In this document: positions 1 through 8,540 of the stretch, in pieces
Numbering within the stretch: position 1 is the first letter of the stretch
How the letters are laid out: every line of letters starts with the position of its first letter
Assembly (NCBI GenBank): GCA_964388455.1
Contig: CAYMAN010000046.1
Coordinates: forward strand, 1-12,338
DNA: 12,338 nt
Reading direction: 5' to 3'
Source of the DNA: JBBRWO01 sp964388455
Lineage (GTDB): Bacteria; Actinomycetota; Coriobacteriia; Anaerosomatales; JAAXUF01
Position numbers and translations under genes: made by a program
Notes under the pieces: generated by a model
What the model was told of the DNA's origin: nothing
Database searches by the model: none
What the model saw: only the letters and a program-made list of their open reading frames with translations

Positions 1-1399
<1,399 letters not shown>

Positions 1400-1421
1400 T
1401 AAGCTCTTCCGCCTCCCGATA

Positions 1422-3284
1422 CTATCCAACATCGCGAACGCCGCTCTTGAGCTCAGCGAGCTCAGTACGCAGCGAAGAAACCTTCCTGAATACCTCGTCA
1501 TACTCCGTCGATTGCTTGAGCGTTTCGTTCTGTTTCAGCCACGAACTCTCATGTCGTATACGACGTTCAAGCGCGAACTCCTTGAGACTGCGGGTGAGTT
1601 CTCTTACCGCGAGGTCGATCTCTTCTTCCGAGATCGCCCCGATGGTAGCACCCGACAATGCAGCCGCAGCCCCCGACACCTTGGTCTCCAGATCGCCCAT
1701 GAGCGAAGCCGGCGTGACCGAATCGGGGGTATCAGCGACGACTGATGCGATGGACCTGCACAACTCGTCGGTCAGCAGGTCATCGGTAAGCAATAAGCGT
1801 GCCTTGCTCCGTATACGCGGGGTGCGAACCAGCAGGTCGAGCAGCTCACGCTCCGCCCGCAACTGCCGAGAGTCCACCGCCAGCACCGGCGCAGCTTGGG
1901 GCTTCGAGGCGCCGGCGACTACGCCAGCCGCATCGCTGCCCACGGCCGGCTCCGTACCGGGACCCGGCTGAACCTTCGCCGCTGTGACGGCTCTGCGTAC
2001 TGTCGCAAAATCAGCGAAGAGCCGGTCAGCGATGTAGTTGGCGTAGTCATCGGCCAGAAGCGACTCCTTGATGGGAGCGAGCACCTCCGCGGCAGCTTTG
2101 AGCGCGCGGGCGCGCTCTTCCGGCTTGTCGAGGTCGAATCCCTCGAGACGGCGGTCGATCGAGAACTGCAGCAACGGCACGGCGGCTGCAACTGCCCCCG
2201 CGAGAGCCTCGACGCCCCGCTCGCCCACGTAGTCCGCCGGATCCTGTCCGCCGGGCAATACGGTGACCTCGAGTGAGATTCGCTCGGCGCCCGCCTCTGG
2301 CGTGATGGTGTTGTCGATGAAGCCGGATGCGCGGTCGGCGGCGCGCTTACCCGCCGCATCGCCGTCGAACAGGAACACCACGCGCTTGGCGAATCGCGAC
2401 AGCAGTCGCACGTGCTCGCGGGTGAGCGCGGTTCCGAGCGTGGCGACGACGTTGGTCATCCCCGCCTCATGCAGCGCGATCACGTCCGTGTATCCCTCGA
2501 CCACTATGGCCGTCCCGTTCGACGTGATCATCGCCTTGGCGCGGTCGATTCCGTACATGTTCGCCGACTTGTGGAAGATCGGCGTGTCGGTGGTGTTGAG
2601 GTATTTGGGTTCCTTGTTCTCGATGACGCGGCCGCCAAAGGCGATGACGCGGCCCTGCAGGTCGCGAATCGGGAACATGATGCGCTCGTAGAACCGGTCG
2701 CGCATCTGTCCGCCCTTGTCACTCTTGAAGGCGAGGTTGGCGTCGACTATCTCATCGGCCGAGAATCCGGCGGATGTCAGATGCTTCACAAGTGCGTTGC
2801 CCCCGGGCGCGAAGCCGAGCATCCACGTCTTGGCGACCTCGCTACCAAGTCCGCGCTTGCCGAGATACTCCCGGGCCTTGGCCGCCGCAGGCGTGGGCGA
2901 CTTGGTGAGCACCTCGTGATAGAACGCCGCAGCGGCCTCGCTCGCCGCGGTCAGACGCTCCTTGCGTCCACGCGGCACGCCCCCGGCCTCGGCGACGATC
3001 TCGATACGTGCGCGATCAGCGAGGCCGCGTACTGCCTCGACGAAGTCGACGTTCTCGGAGAGCATCACGTACTTGTATGCGTCGCCGCCCTTGCCGCAGC
3101 CAAAGCAGTGCCACAGCTGGGTCGCCGGATCGATCTTGAACGACGGGGTCTTCTCGCCATGGAAGGGGCAGTTGCCCCAGAAGAGGCGACCTTTCTGTTT
3201 GAGCACGACACGCTCGGCCACCAGAGTGACGAGATCGGTGGCATCGCGTACTCGGCGGATATCATCGTCGGAAATCCGTGCCAT
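1422..3284 (-). CDS. dnaG: DNA primase
   Basis: DnaG makes the RNA primers for lagging-strand and origin DNA synthesis together with the replicative helicase. The 620-residue protein has the full family layout. An N-terminal zinc-binding domain carries C39-x2-H42-x17-C60-x2-C63. The catalytic TOPRIM core has E263 (VVEGYTDVIALHEAG) and the metal-binding D307-G-D309 (FLFDGDAAGKRAADR), followed by GGQDPADYV at 345-353. A Pro/Ala/Gly-rich linker lies around 438-470, and a helical C-terminal domain at about 475-620 is the expected helicase-binding region. The start is the ATG at 3284 because AAGGAGG stands exactly 6 nt upstream and MARISDDDIRRV matches the usual DnaG N-terminus. The frame stays open to 3425, but that stretch has no primase character. 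The gene sits 97 bp after dgt and 22 nt before rpoD, the conserved macromolecular-synthesis pairing. Confidence 0.98.
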   Translation of the reverse strand: MARISDDDIRRVRDATDLVTLVAERVVLKQKGRLFWGNCPFHGEKTPSFKIDPATQLWHCFGCGKGGDAYKYVMLSENVDFVEAVRGLADRARIEIVAEAGGVPRGRKERLTAASEAAAAFYHEVLTKSPTPAAAKAREYLGKRGLGSEVAKTWMLGFAPGGNALVKHLTSAGFSADEIVDANLAFKSDKGGQMRDRFYERIMFPIRDLQGRVIAFGGRVIENKEPKYLNTTDTPIFHKSANMYGIDRAKAMITSNGTAIVVEGYTDVIALHEAGMTNVVATLGTALTREHVRLLSRFAKRVVFLFDGDAAGKRAADRASGFIDNTITPEAGAERISLEVTVLPGGQDPADYVGERGVEALAGAVAAAVPLLQFSIDRRLEGFDLDKPEERARALKAAAEVLAPIKESLLADDYANYIADRLFADFATVRRAVTAAKVQPGPGTEPAVGSDAAGVVAGASKPQAAPVLAVDSRQLRAERELLDLLVRTPRIRSKARLLLTDDLLTDELCRSIASVVADTPDSVTPASLMGDLETKVSGAAAALSGATIGAISEEEIDLAVRELTRSLKEFALERRIRHESSWLKQNETLKQSTEYDEVFRKVSSLRTELAELKSGVRDVG

Positions 3285-3290
3285 GGCGTG

Positions 3291-3297
3291 CCTCCTT
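3291..3297 (-). promoter_or_regulatory. Strong ribosome binding site fixing the dnaG start
   Basis: On the minus strand this reads AAGGAGG, followed by a 6-nt spacer to the ATG at 3284. It is the best Shine-Dalgarno match in the window. It decides against the 47-codon N-terminal extension that would otherwise be possible. Confidence 0.85.
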
Positions 3298-3381
3298 GTC
3301 TCCCTGATCGGCGCGCCAGCATACGGCGTCGCTCTGACATCCCCCGAAACCACCACGGCCACGCCGCGGAGACGAACGATT

Positions 3382-4425
3382 CTACACGAGCCACTTGCGC
3401 GGTACGAACAGTCGCTCGTACTCACGAATCGCGAAGCGGTCGGTCATGCCCGCCACGTAGTCCACGACCGCCTGCACCGCGAGGTCCGAATCGGTGGGAC
3501 GCTCGTCGGGCGGCAGATCGTCGGGCTCGGCCAGATAGTGCAGGAACAGCGCCTGGACGACCGCATGCGCCTTGGGTTCCTCGGCCTTCGCGCGCTCAGA
3601 GAAGTAGACGTTCTCAAACAGGAACGCGCGCAGCTCCATCATGGCGTCCCACACGTCGGGCGACATCCGGATGACGTCGGAGTCCGCGGATGCGGTGATC
3701 ATGTCGTTGATCATCGTGGTGATGCGCTCGGCTCCACGTGTTCCGAGCACCTGCAGAGGCATGCGTGGCAGCTGCGCCTCGTCGAGCACGTCGGCCCTGA
3801 CAGCATCGTCGATGTCATGATTCACGTACGCGATGCGGTCCGCGATGCGTACGATCTGACCCTCGAGCGTCTCGGGCACGTGCACACCGGTGTGGCCGAG
3901 AATGCCGTCGCGCACCTCGTGCGTGAGATTGAGGCCCTTGCCCTCATACTCGAGCCGCTCGACGATGCGCAGCGACTGCTCGTTGTGGTGATAGCCGGTG
4001 GGCGCAGAACCATCGTCGGCCGAGAGACGCTGCAGCACCTCGTTGAGCGCAGACTCGCCCGTGTGACCGAACGGCGTGTGACCGAGGTCGTGGCCGAGCG
4101 AGATCGCCTCGGTAAGGTCCTCGTTGAGTCCGAGAGCGCGCGCGATCGAGCGTGAGATCTGCGACACCTCGAGTGTGTGCGTCAGGCGGGTGCGGTAGTG
4201 ATCGCCCTCAGGCGCAAGGAAGACCTGCGTCTTGTGGGACAGCCGACGGAACGCCTTGCAGTGGATGATGCGGTCGCGGTCGCGCTGATAGTCGGTGCGA
4301 TACGGATCGGGAGCGATCTCGCGTGCACGGCCAAGACTTTTGTCTGCGAACGCGGCGCGCGGGGACAGCCGAAGGTGCTCCTCGGCTTCCAGGGTCTCTC
4401 GCGTCTTGATGCTGGGATTGGTCAC
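3382..4425 (-). CDS. dgt: Deoxyguanosinetriphosphate triphosphohydrolase-like protein (HD-domain dNTPase)
   Basis: This family hydrolyses dNTPs (often dGTP) to the deoxynucleoside and triphosphate, adjusting dNTP pools. The 347-residue length is normal for the shorter bacterial type. The HD metal-binding set is present: H83 in TRLTHTLEVSQISR, H112-D113 in SLGHDLGHTPFGHTGE, and the distal Asp motif IADRIAYVNHDIDDA at 194-208. The N-terminal YQRDRDRIIHCKAFRRLSHK (46-65) is also a family signature. The start is the GTG at 4425, which overlaps the stop of the upstream membrane protein gene as GTGA. The only purine-rich run upstream (GAGGGG) is 12 nt away, so translation is probably coupled to the previous gene. 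Actual substrate preference cannot be read from the sequence. The position before dnaG fits a role in nucleotide supply for replication. Confidence 0.96.
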   Translation of the reverse strand: MTNPSIKTRETLEAEEHLRLSPRAAFADKSLGRAREIAPDPYRTDYQRDRDRIIHCKAFRRLSHKTQVFLAPEGDHYRTRLTHTLEVSQISRSIARALGLNEDLTEAISLGHDLGHTPFGHTGESALNEVLQRLSADDGSAPTGYHHNEQSLRIVERLEYEGKGLNLTHEVRDGILGHTGVHVPETLEGQIVRIADRIAYVNHDIDDAVRADVLDEAQLPRMPLQVLGTRGAERITTMINDMITASADSDVIRMSPDVWDAMMELRAFLFENVYFSERAKAEEPKAHAVVQALFLHYLAEPDDLPPDERPTDSDLAVQAVVDYVAGMTDRFAIREYERLFVPRKWLV

Positions 4426-4802
4426 GAAAGGGTGATTCCCCTCAGAGTCAGATCGGAAGCAAGAATTCCCAGGGACACCAACCCGAGGATGAGGCCCGCA
4501 AGGCCGCCGAAGTACTCGGCTCGGCGCGACCCGATGACCCGGCCAAAGAGGGTGCCGCCCAGCGACCCTACAGCAATACCGGGAAGCCCGTACACGTACG
4601 CAGTCAGTGCGGTGGGAACCGCCAGCGCGAGCGTAACCGACAGCTCACCCGGCACGGCGAGCAGTGCGACCAGGACGCCGATCAGGGTCGCGGAGGCCAA
4701 CAGCGCAGAGCGAAGCCAGACATTCAGGAACGGCAGCCGATAGCGCGACTGCCCCTGGATGACAGGCGAACCTGCTTCCTGCCAGAGCTTGGTACCCTTC
4801 AC
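4422..4802 (-). CDS. Small multi-pass membrane protein of unknown function
   Basis: I do not recognise this 126-residue protein. It has a polar, basic N-terminus of about 30 residues (starting MKGTKLWQEAG), then hydrophobic stretches at about 33-50, 54-72 and 97-115. A Gly-rich, weakly hydrophobic stretch at 73-90 could be a fourth span or a re-entrant loop. A basic loop, SRRAEY, separates it from the last span. No catalytic or metal-binding motif is visible. The start is the GTG at 4802, behind GAGGGGAG with about 5 nt spacing. It overlaps dgt by 4 nt, so the two are probably translated together, and it follows a strong hairpin downstream of ppdK. The overlap, a good ribosome binding site and clean hydrophobic periodicity make it a real gene. 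Any role, in transport or envelope function for example, would be a guess. Confidence 0.8.
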   Translation of the reverse strand: MKGTKLWQEAGSPVIQGQSRYRLPFLNVWLRSALLASATLIGVLVALLAVPGELSVTLALAVPTALTAYVYGLPGIAVGSLGGTLFGRVIGSRRAEYFGGLAGLILGLVSLGILASDLTLRGITLS

Positions 4803-4823
4803 GGGCTCCCCTCGACTGCACTT

Positions 4824-4857
4824 CGAGGCCCGACCGCTGTTCAGCGGCCGGGCCTCG
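4824..4857 (-). terminator. Strong hairpin after ppdK, probable terminator or attenuator without T-tract
   Basis: Outer arms CGAGGCCCG (4824-4832) and CGGGCCTCG (4849-4857) pair over 9 bp. After one A/C mismatch, CCGCT (4834-4838) pairs with AGCGG (4843-4847) around a tetraloop. It begins 11 nt past the ppdK TAA and ends about 10 nt before the ribosome binding site of the next gene. On the transcribed strand the hairpin is followed by GAAGTGCAG, not by Ts, so a classical intrinsic terminator is not certain. A leaky terminator or a 3'-end stabiliser is equally possible. Confidence 0.6.
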
Positions 4858-4868
4858 TGAACACACTG

Positions 4869-7607
4869 TTACCGGTTGTCGGACCCGGCCGCCGAGGCCT
4901 CAAGCGCAGCCTGCGCCGCCGCCAATCGAGCGAGCGGCACGCGGTACGGCGAACACGACACGTAGTTGAGTCCGATCTTGAAGAAGATCTTCACGGACTC
5001 AGGGTCTCCGCCGTGCTCCCCGCAGACACCAAGCTTGATGCCGGGATTGGTGATGCGACCCTTGGAGCAGCCCATCTCCACCATCTGCGCCACACCCGAG
5101 TCGACCGTCTCAAACGGGTTGCGAGCAAGGATCTTGCGCTCCAGGTACTTTGGCAGGAACTTGGCCTCGATGTCGTCGCGCGAGAACCCGAAGGTCGTCT
5201 GCGTGAGGTCGTTGGTCCCAAAGCTGAAGAAGTCGGCCTGCGTCGCGATCTCATCGGCGGTGATGGCGGCGCGAGGCAGCTCGATCATCGTGCCGATCGG
5301 GATATCGAGCTCGACGCCGGTGGCCGAGGAGACCTCGGCGAGGACCTTGACGGTCTCGGCACGCAGGGTCTCGAGTTCTGTCACTACGCTGACCAGCGGG
5401 ATCATGATCTCCGGACGCGGGTCGAGTCCCTCGGTCTTGAGCTGCGCGGTGGCGCGGGCGATTGCGCGGACCTGCATCGCGTAGATCTCCGGGTACATGA
5501 TACCGAGGCGGCAGCCGCGAAGGCCGAGCATCGGGTTCATCTCGGTCATGGAGTCGATCTGCACCAGGAGCTTGCGCTTGGCGACGAGCTCCTCGGCGGG
5601 TGTGCCGGCGCACTCTGCGCGAACGATCTCGATCTCGAGGTCGCGCGGGTTGTCGAGGAACTCGTGCAGAGGCGGATCGAGCAGGCGCACGGTGACGGGC
5701 AGCCCGTCCATGGCCTTCAAGATGCCGAGGTAGTCATTAACCTGCGTGTCGAGCAGCTTGGCGAGCTCGGCGTCGCGGCCTTCCTGGTTCTCGGCCAGCA
5801 CGAAGTTCTGGATGATCTCTTTGCGCTCGCCGAGGAACATGTGCTCGGTGCGGCACAGACCGATGCCGGCGGCGCCAAACTCGAGCGCCAGCGCGGCGTC
5901 CTCGGGCGTGTCGGCGTTGGCGCGGACTCCCATGGTGCGGAACTCGTCGGCCCACGACAGGATCGTGTCGAAGTCGCCCGAGACCTCCGGCTCGACGAGC
6001 GAGACGGCGCCGAGTACGACGATGCCGCTCGTGCCGTCGATGGAGATGATGTCGCCCTCGTGCAGCTCGACGTCGGTGCCCTTGACCTTGGCGATCTTGT
6101 GCTCGGCGTCGATCTGGAGCTTGTCGGCGCCGCAGACGCAGGGCTTGCCCATGCCGCGCGCGACGACCGCCGCGTGACTGGTCTTGCCGCCGTGGCTGGT
6201 GAGGATGCCCTTGGCCGCGATCATGCCGTGCAGGTCGTCCGGGGTGGTCTCCCAGCGAACCAGGATGACCGAGCGGCCAGCCTCGGCAGCGGCCTCGGCG
6301 TCATCGGCTGAGAACACGACCTCGCCGACAGCGGCGCCGGGGCTGGCGTTCAGGCCCTTGGCGAGCACGTCGTAGGTGGCGGTGACGTCGAACTGGGGAT
6401 GCAGGAGCTGGTCGAGCTGGGCGGGATCGATGCGCAAAACGGCCTCGCGCTTGTCGATCATGCCCTCCCCGACCATGTCGACGGCGACCTTGAGTGCGGC
6501 GCGAGCGGTGCGCTTGCCGATGCGCGTCTGCAGCATCCACAGCTTGCTCTGCTCGATGGTGAACTCGATGTCACACATGTCGCGGTAGTGGTTCTGGAGG
6601 GTGTCGAAGATGTCCCACAGCTCGGCGCCCGCCTGCTCCAGACCAGGCGTGACCTTGAGGTCCGCCAGAGGCTGGGTGTTGCGGATACCGGCGACGACGT
6701 CCTCGCCCTGCGCGTTGACCAGGAAGTCACCGTAGATCTCGTTGGTGCCGTCGGCCGGGTTTCGCGTGAACGCGACGCCCGTGGCGCTGGTCTCGCCCTT
6801 GTTGCCAAAGACCATGGCCTGCACGTTGACGGCGGTACCGAGGTCGTCGGCGATCTTCTCCATGCGCCGATAGTCGATCGCGCGGCGGTTCATCCAGCTG
6901 CTGAAGACGGCCTCGATGGCCAGGTGCAGCTGCACGGTGACGTCCTGCGGGAAGGCGACCTTGCCGTCGACGACGAGCGCCGGGTACTCCTCGGCGGAAA
7001 CGTTCTTGGCGACGATGGACTTGAAGGTCTCAGTCAGCTTCTGTAGGTCAGCAGCCGAGAGATCCGTGTCGTCGCGTACGCCGCGAGCGAGCTTCATCTC
7101 GGTCATGGCGTTCTCGAAGAGCTCACCGGAGACGTCGAGCACGACCTTGGAGAACATCTGGACGAAGCGGCGATACGAGTCCCACGCGAAGCGCTCGTTG
7201 CCGGTCTGAGCGATAAGACCCTGGACCGATACGTCGTTCAGGCCGAGGTTCAAGACGGTGTCCATCATGCCCGGCATCGAGAACGGCGAGCCCGAGCGGA
7301 CCGAGACGAGCAGCGGGTCGCCGTCGGCACCGAGCTTCTTGTCCATCTTGTCTTCGAGAGCAGCGACGTTCGCAGCGATCTCCTCGGCCAGGCCGGCCGG
7401 GAATGCAGGCGGCGTGGAGTTGTAATACTCCATGCAGGCCTGGCACGTGATGGTGAATCCGGGAGGTACCGGAAGGCCGAGGATGGCCATCTCAGCGAGG
7501 TTTGCACCCTTACCGCCGAGCTGGAACTTCATCTCTTTGTTGCCCTCAGTGCGATTGGCGCCATCGCGGTCTTTGCCGAACGCGAATATCCGCTTTACTT
7601 CCGACAA
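4869..7607 (-). CDS. ppdK: Pyruvate, phosphate dikinase
   Basis: PPDK interconverts pyruvate + ATP + Pi and PEP + AMP + PPi in the cytoplasm; in anaerobes it often works in glycolysis or PEP synthesis. The 912 residues cover the full family. The N-terminal ATP-grasp region has LGGKGANLAEM (30-40) and VSVRSGSPFSMPGMMDTVLN (101-120). The mobile phospho-histidine domain has LTSHGGKTSHAAVVARGMGK (469-488), with catalytic H478 and the adjacent regulatory T476. The C-terminal PEP/pyruvate barrel has GIGLCRTEHMF (581-591), NPMLGLRGCRLG (691-702), SFGTNDLTQTTFGFSRDD (795-812) and VCGEHGGDP (861-869), where C862 is the catalytic cysteine. The start is a TTG at 7607 with AAGGAG 6 nt upstream. The next Met (residue 26) would remove conserved N-terminal sequence. 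It follows its presumed regulator across a 105-bp gap containing a hairpin, and a second hairpin closes it. Confidence 0.98.
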   Translation of the reverse strand: MSEVKRIFAFGKDRDGANRTEGNKEMKFQLGGKGANLAEMAILGLPVPPGFTITCQACMEYYNSTPPAFPAGLAEEIAANVAALEDKMDKKLGADGDPLLVSVRSGSPFSMPGMMDTVLNLGLNDVSVQGLIAQTGNERFAWDSYRRFVQMFSKVVLDVSGELFENAMTEMKLARGVRDDTDLSAADLQKLTETFKSIVAKNVSAEEYPALVVDGKVAFPQDVTVQLHLAIEAVFSSWMNRRAIDYRRMEKIADDLGTAVNVQAMVFGNKGETSATGVAFTRNPADGTNEIYGDFLVNAQGEDVVAGIRNTQPLADLKVTPGLEQAGAELWDIFDTLQNHYRDMCDIEFTIEQSKLWMLQTRIGKRTARAALKVAVDMVGEGMIDKREAVLRIDPAQLDQLLHPQFDVTATYDVLAKGLNASPGAAVGEVVFSADDAEAAAEAGRSVILVRWETTPDDLHGMIAAKGILTSHGGKTSHAAVVARGMGKPCVCGADKLQIDAEHKIAKVKGTDVELHEGDIISIDGTSGIVVLGAVSLVEPEVSGDFDTILSWADEFRTMGVRANADTPEDAALALEFGAAGIGLCRTEHMFLGERKEIIQNFVLAENQEGRDAELAKLLDTQVNDYLGILKAMDGLPVTVRLLDPPLHEFLDNPRDLEIEIVRAECAGTPAEELVAKRKLLVQIDSMTEMNPMLGLRGCRLGIMYPEIYAMQVRAIARATAQLKTEGLDPRPEIMIPLVSVVTELETLRAETVKVLAEVSSATGVELDIPIGTMIELPRAAITADEIATQADFFSFGTNDLTQTTFGFSRDDIEAKFLPKYLERKILARNPFETVDSGVAQMVEMGCSKGRITNPGIKLGVCGEHGGDPESVKIFFKIGLNYVSCSPYRVPLARLAAAQAALEASAAGSDNR

Positions 7608-7613
7608 TTCGTG

Positions 7614-7619
7614 CTCCTT
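7614..7619 (-). promoter_or_regulatory. Ribosome binding site supporting the ppdK TTG start
   Basis: AAGGAG on the minus strand with a 6-nt spacer to the TTG at 7607. No other start codon lies at a suitable distance, so this site decides the unusual start. Confidence 0.75.
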
Positions 7620-7656
7620 AACGTGCCGGGGATGCGACGTAGTGCATGATACCGTA

Positions 7657-7684
7657 CCGAGAGGTGAGCTACCTCACCTCTCGG
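7657..7684 (-). terminator. Perfect 12-bp hairpin between the PPDK regulator and ppdK: terminator or operator
   Basis: On the minus strand CCGAGAGGTGAG pairs perfectly with CTCACCTCTCGG around the 4-nt loop GTAG. It starts 28 nt after the regulator's stop and ends about 37 nt before the ppdK ribosome binding site. What follows is TACGGTATCATGC, not a T-tract. It could end the glyQ-glyS-regulator transcript or, being a perfect palindrome close to ppdK, could be a protein-binding operator. A TATCAT hexamer at about 7647-7652 might serve as a -10 for ppdK, but I find no convincing -35 at the right spacing. No gene is seen in the rest of this 105-bp gap. Confidence 0.55.
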
Positions 7685-7712
7685 GAAGAACACTGTGAGT
7701 ACGAGCCGGCCG

Positions 7713-8537
7713 TCAATCGCCCGTTTCAAGCGAGCTGCCGCGCAGATAGCGAATCACGTCTTGCGCGGTCTCCTCGATGGCGCGTCGATCGGTACGCACT
7801 ATCAGGCATCCGATCTTCCTGATGATCGCCCGAGCCTCCTCCAGGTCGCACTCGACCTGCTCCCGCTCGGCGTAGCCGGGAACGTAGCTGCCCAGCTCCT
7901 CCATGCGGCGCGTGCGAATCTCGAGCAGCGTCTCGACGCTGCTGATAAGGCCGAAGACCCTGCGAGGGTCGACGCTGAAGAGCTCGTCGGGCGGCGTACT
8001 GCCTGCGACAAGCGGAATGTTGGCACAGCGGAAGCCCTTGGCCGCGAGATACATCGACAGCGGAGTCTTGGAGGTGCGCGACACGCCGATGAGCACGACG
8101 TCGGCGTCGATGAGGCCCTCGGGGTGCTGGCCGTCGTCGTGCTTGATCGCGAACTCCATCGCCTCGATGCGCTCGAAGTACGCCTCATCGGGCGTGCGCA
8201 TCGTACCCGCAATGCCGCGCGGCACGACACCGGAGACCGAGGCGAGTAGCTCGATGCCGGGTCCCATGATGTCGATCGCCTTCACGCCGTGCTTGCGAAC
8301 GAGCAGCGTCATCTCGCTGCGAAGATCGGCCTTGGCAAGCGTGTAGAAGAAGATGCACTGCTCACCACAGTGAAGCGCCACACACTCTTTGAGCTCGTCG
8401 ACCGTGGTGATCTTGGGCAGCCGCTCTGTGCGAAACGTGCCCTGCGGGAACTGCGCGGCAGCGGCCCGGGCAACACCGTCTGCGGTCTCACCGAGTGAGT
8501 CCGACAGGATGTGTATGGTGACCGGTTCAGCCATCAT
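7713..8537 (-). CDS. Pyruvate, phosphate dikinase regulatory protein (DUF299 kinase/pyrophosphorylase)
   Basis: This family (PDRP; ppsR or yqfL in some genomes) is bifunctional. It phosphorylates the threonine beside the catalytic histidine of PPDK, or of PEP synthase, using ADP, and removes that phosphate with Pi, switching the dikinase off and on. The 274-residue length is typical. The N-terminus reads VTIHILSDSLGETADGVARA (6-25), and the P-loop-like motif is GVSRTSKTPLSMYLA (151-165). Another family signature is YFERIEAMEFAIKHDDGQ (120-137). The next gene but for a hairpin is ppdK, whose T476-S-H478 is the expected target, so PPDK is the likely partner rather than PEP synthase. The ATG at 8537 lies 3 nt after the glyS stop; a second ATG follows at once at 8534. 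The upstream ribosome binding site is weak, so translation is probably coupled to glyS. Confidence 0.95.
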   Translation of the reverse strand: MMAEPVTIHILSDSLGETADGVARAAAAQFPQGTFRTERLPKITTVDELKECVALHCGEQCIFFYTLAKADLRSEMTLLVRKHGVKAIDIMGPGIELLASVSGVVPRGIAGTMRTPDEAYFERIEAMEFAIKHDDGQHPEGLIDADVVLIGVSRTSKTPLSMYLAAKGFRCANIPLVAGSTPPDELFSVDPRRVFGLISSVETLLEIRTRRMEELGSYVPGYAEREQVECDLEEARAIIRKIGCLIVRTDRRAIEETAQDVIRYLRGSSLETGD

Positions 8538-8540
8538 GCG

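Noticed and set aside
3285..3381. Possible promoter in the dgt-dnaG gap
   Set aside because: A TATGCT hexamer exists, but no -35-like sequence stands at suitable spacing and only trivial 4-bp stems are seen.
3285..3425. 47-codon N-terminal extension of dnaG overlapping the dgt end
   Set aside because: The AAGGAGG site 6 nt before the ATG at 3284 and the normal primase N-terminus there fix the shorter start.
2412..4155. Long plus-strand frames over dnaG and dgt
   Set aside because: They span two unrelated minus-strand genes with strong motifs and contain no domain of their own.
4857..6311. 484-codon open frame on the plus strand over ppdK
   Set aside because: Antisense shadow of the PPDK C-terminal half; low-complexity Leu/Asp/Val/Arg composition and no recognisable domain.
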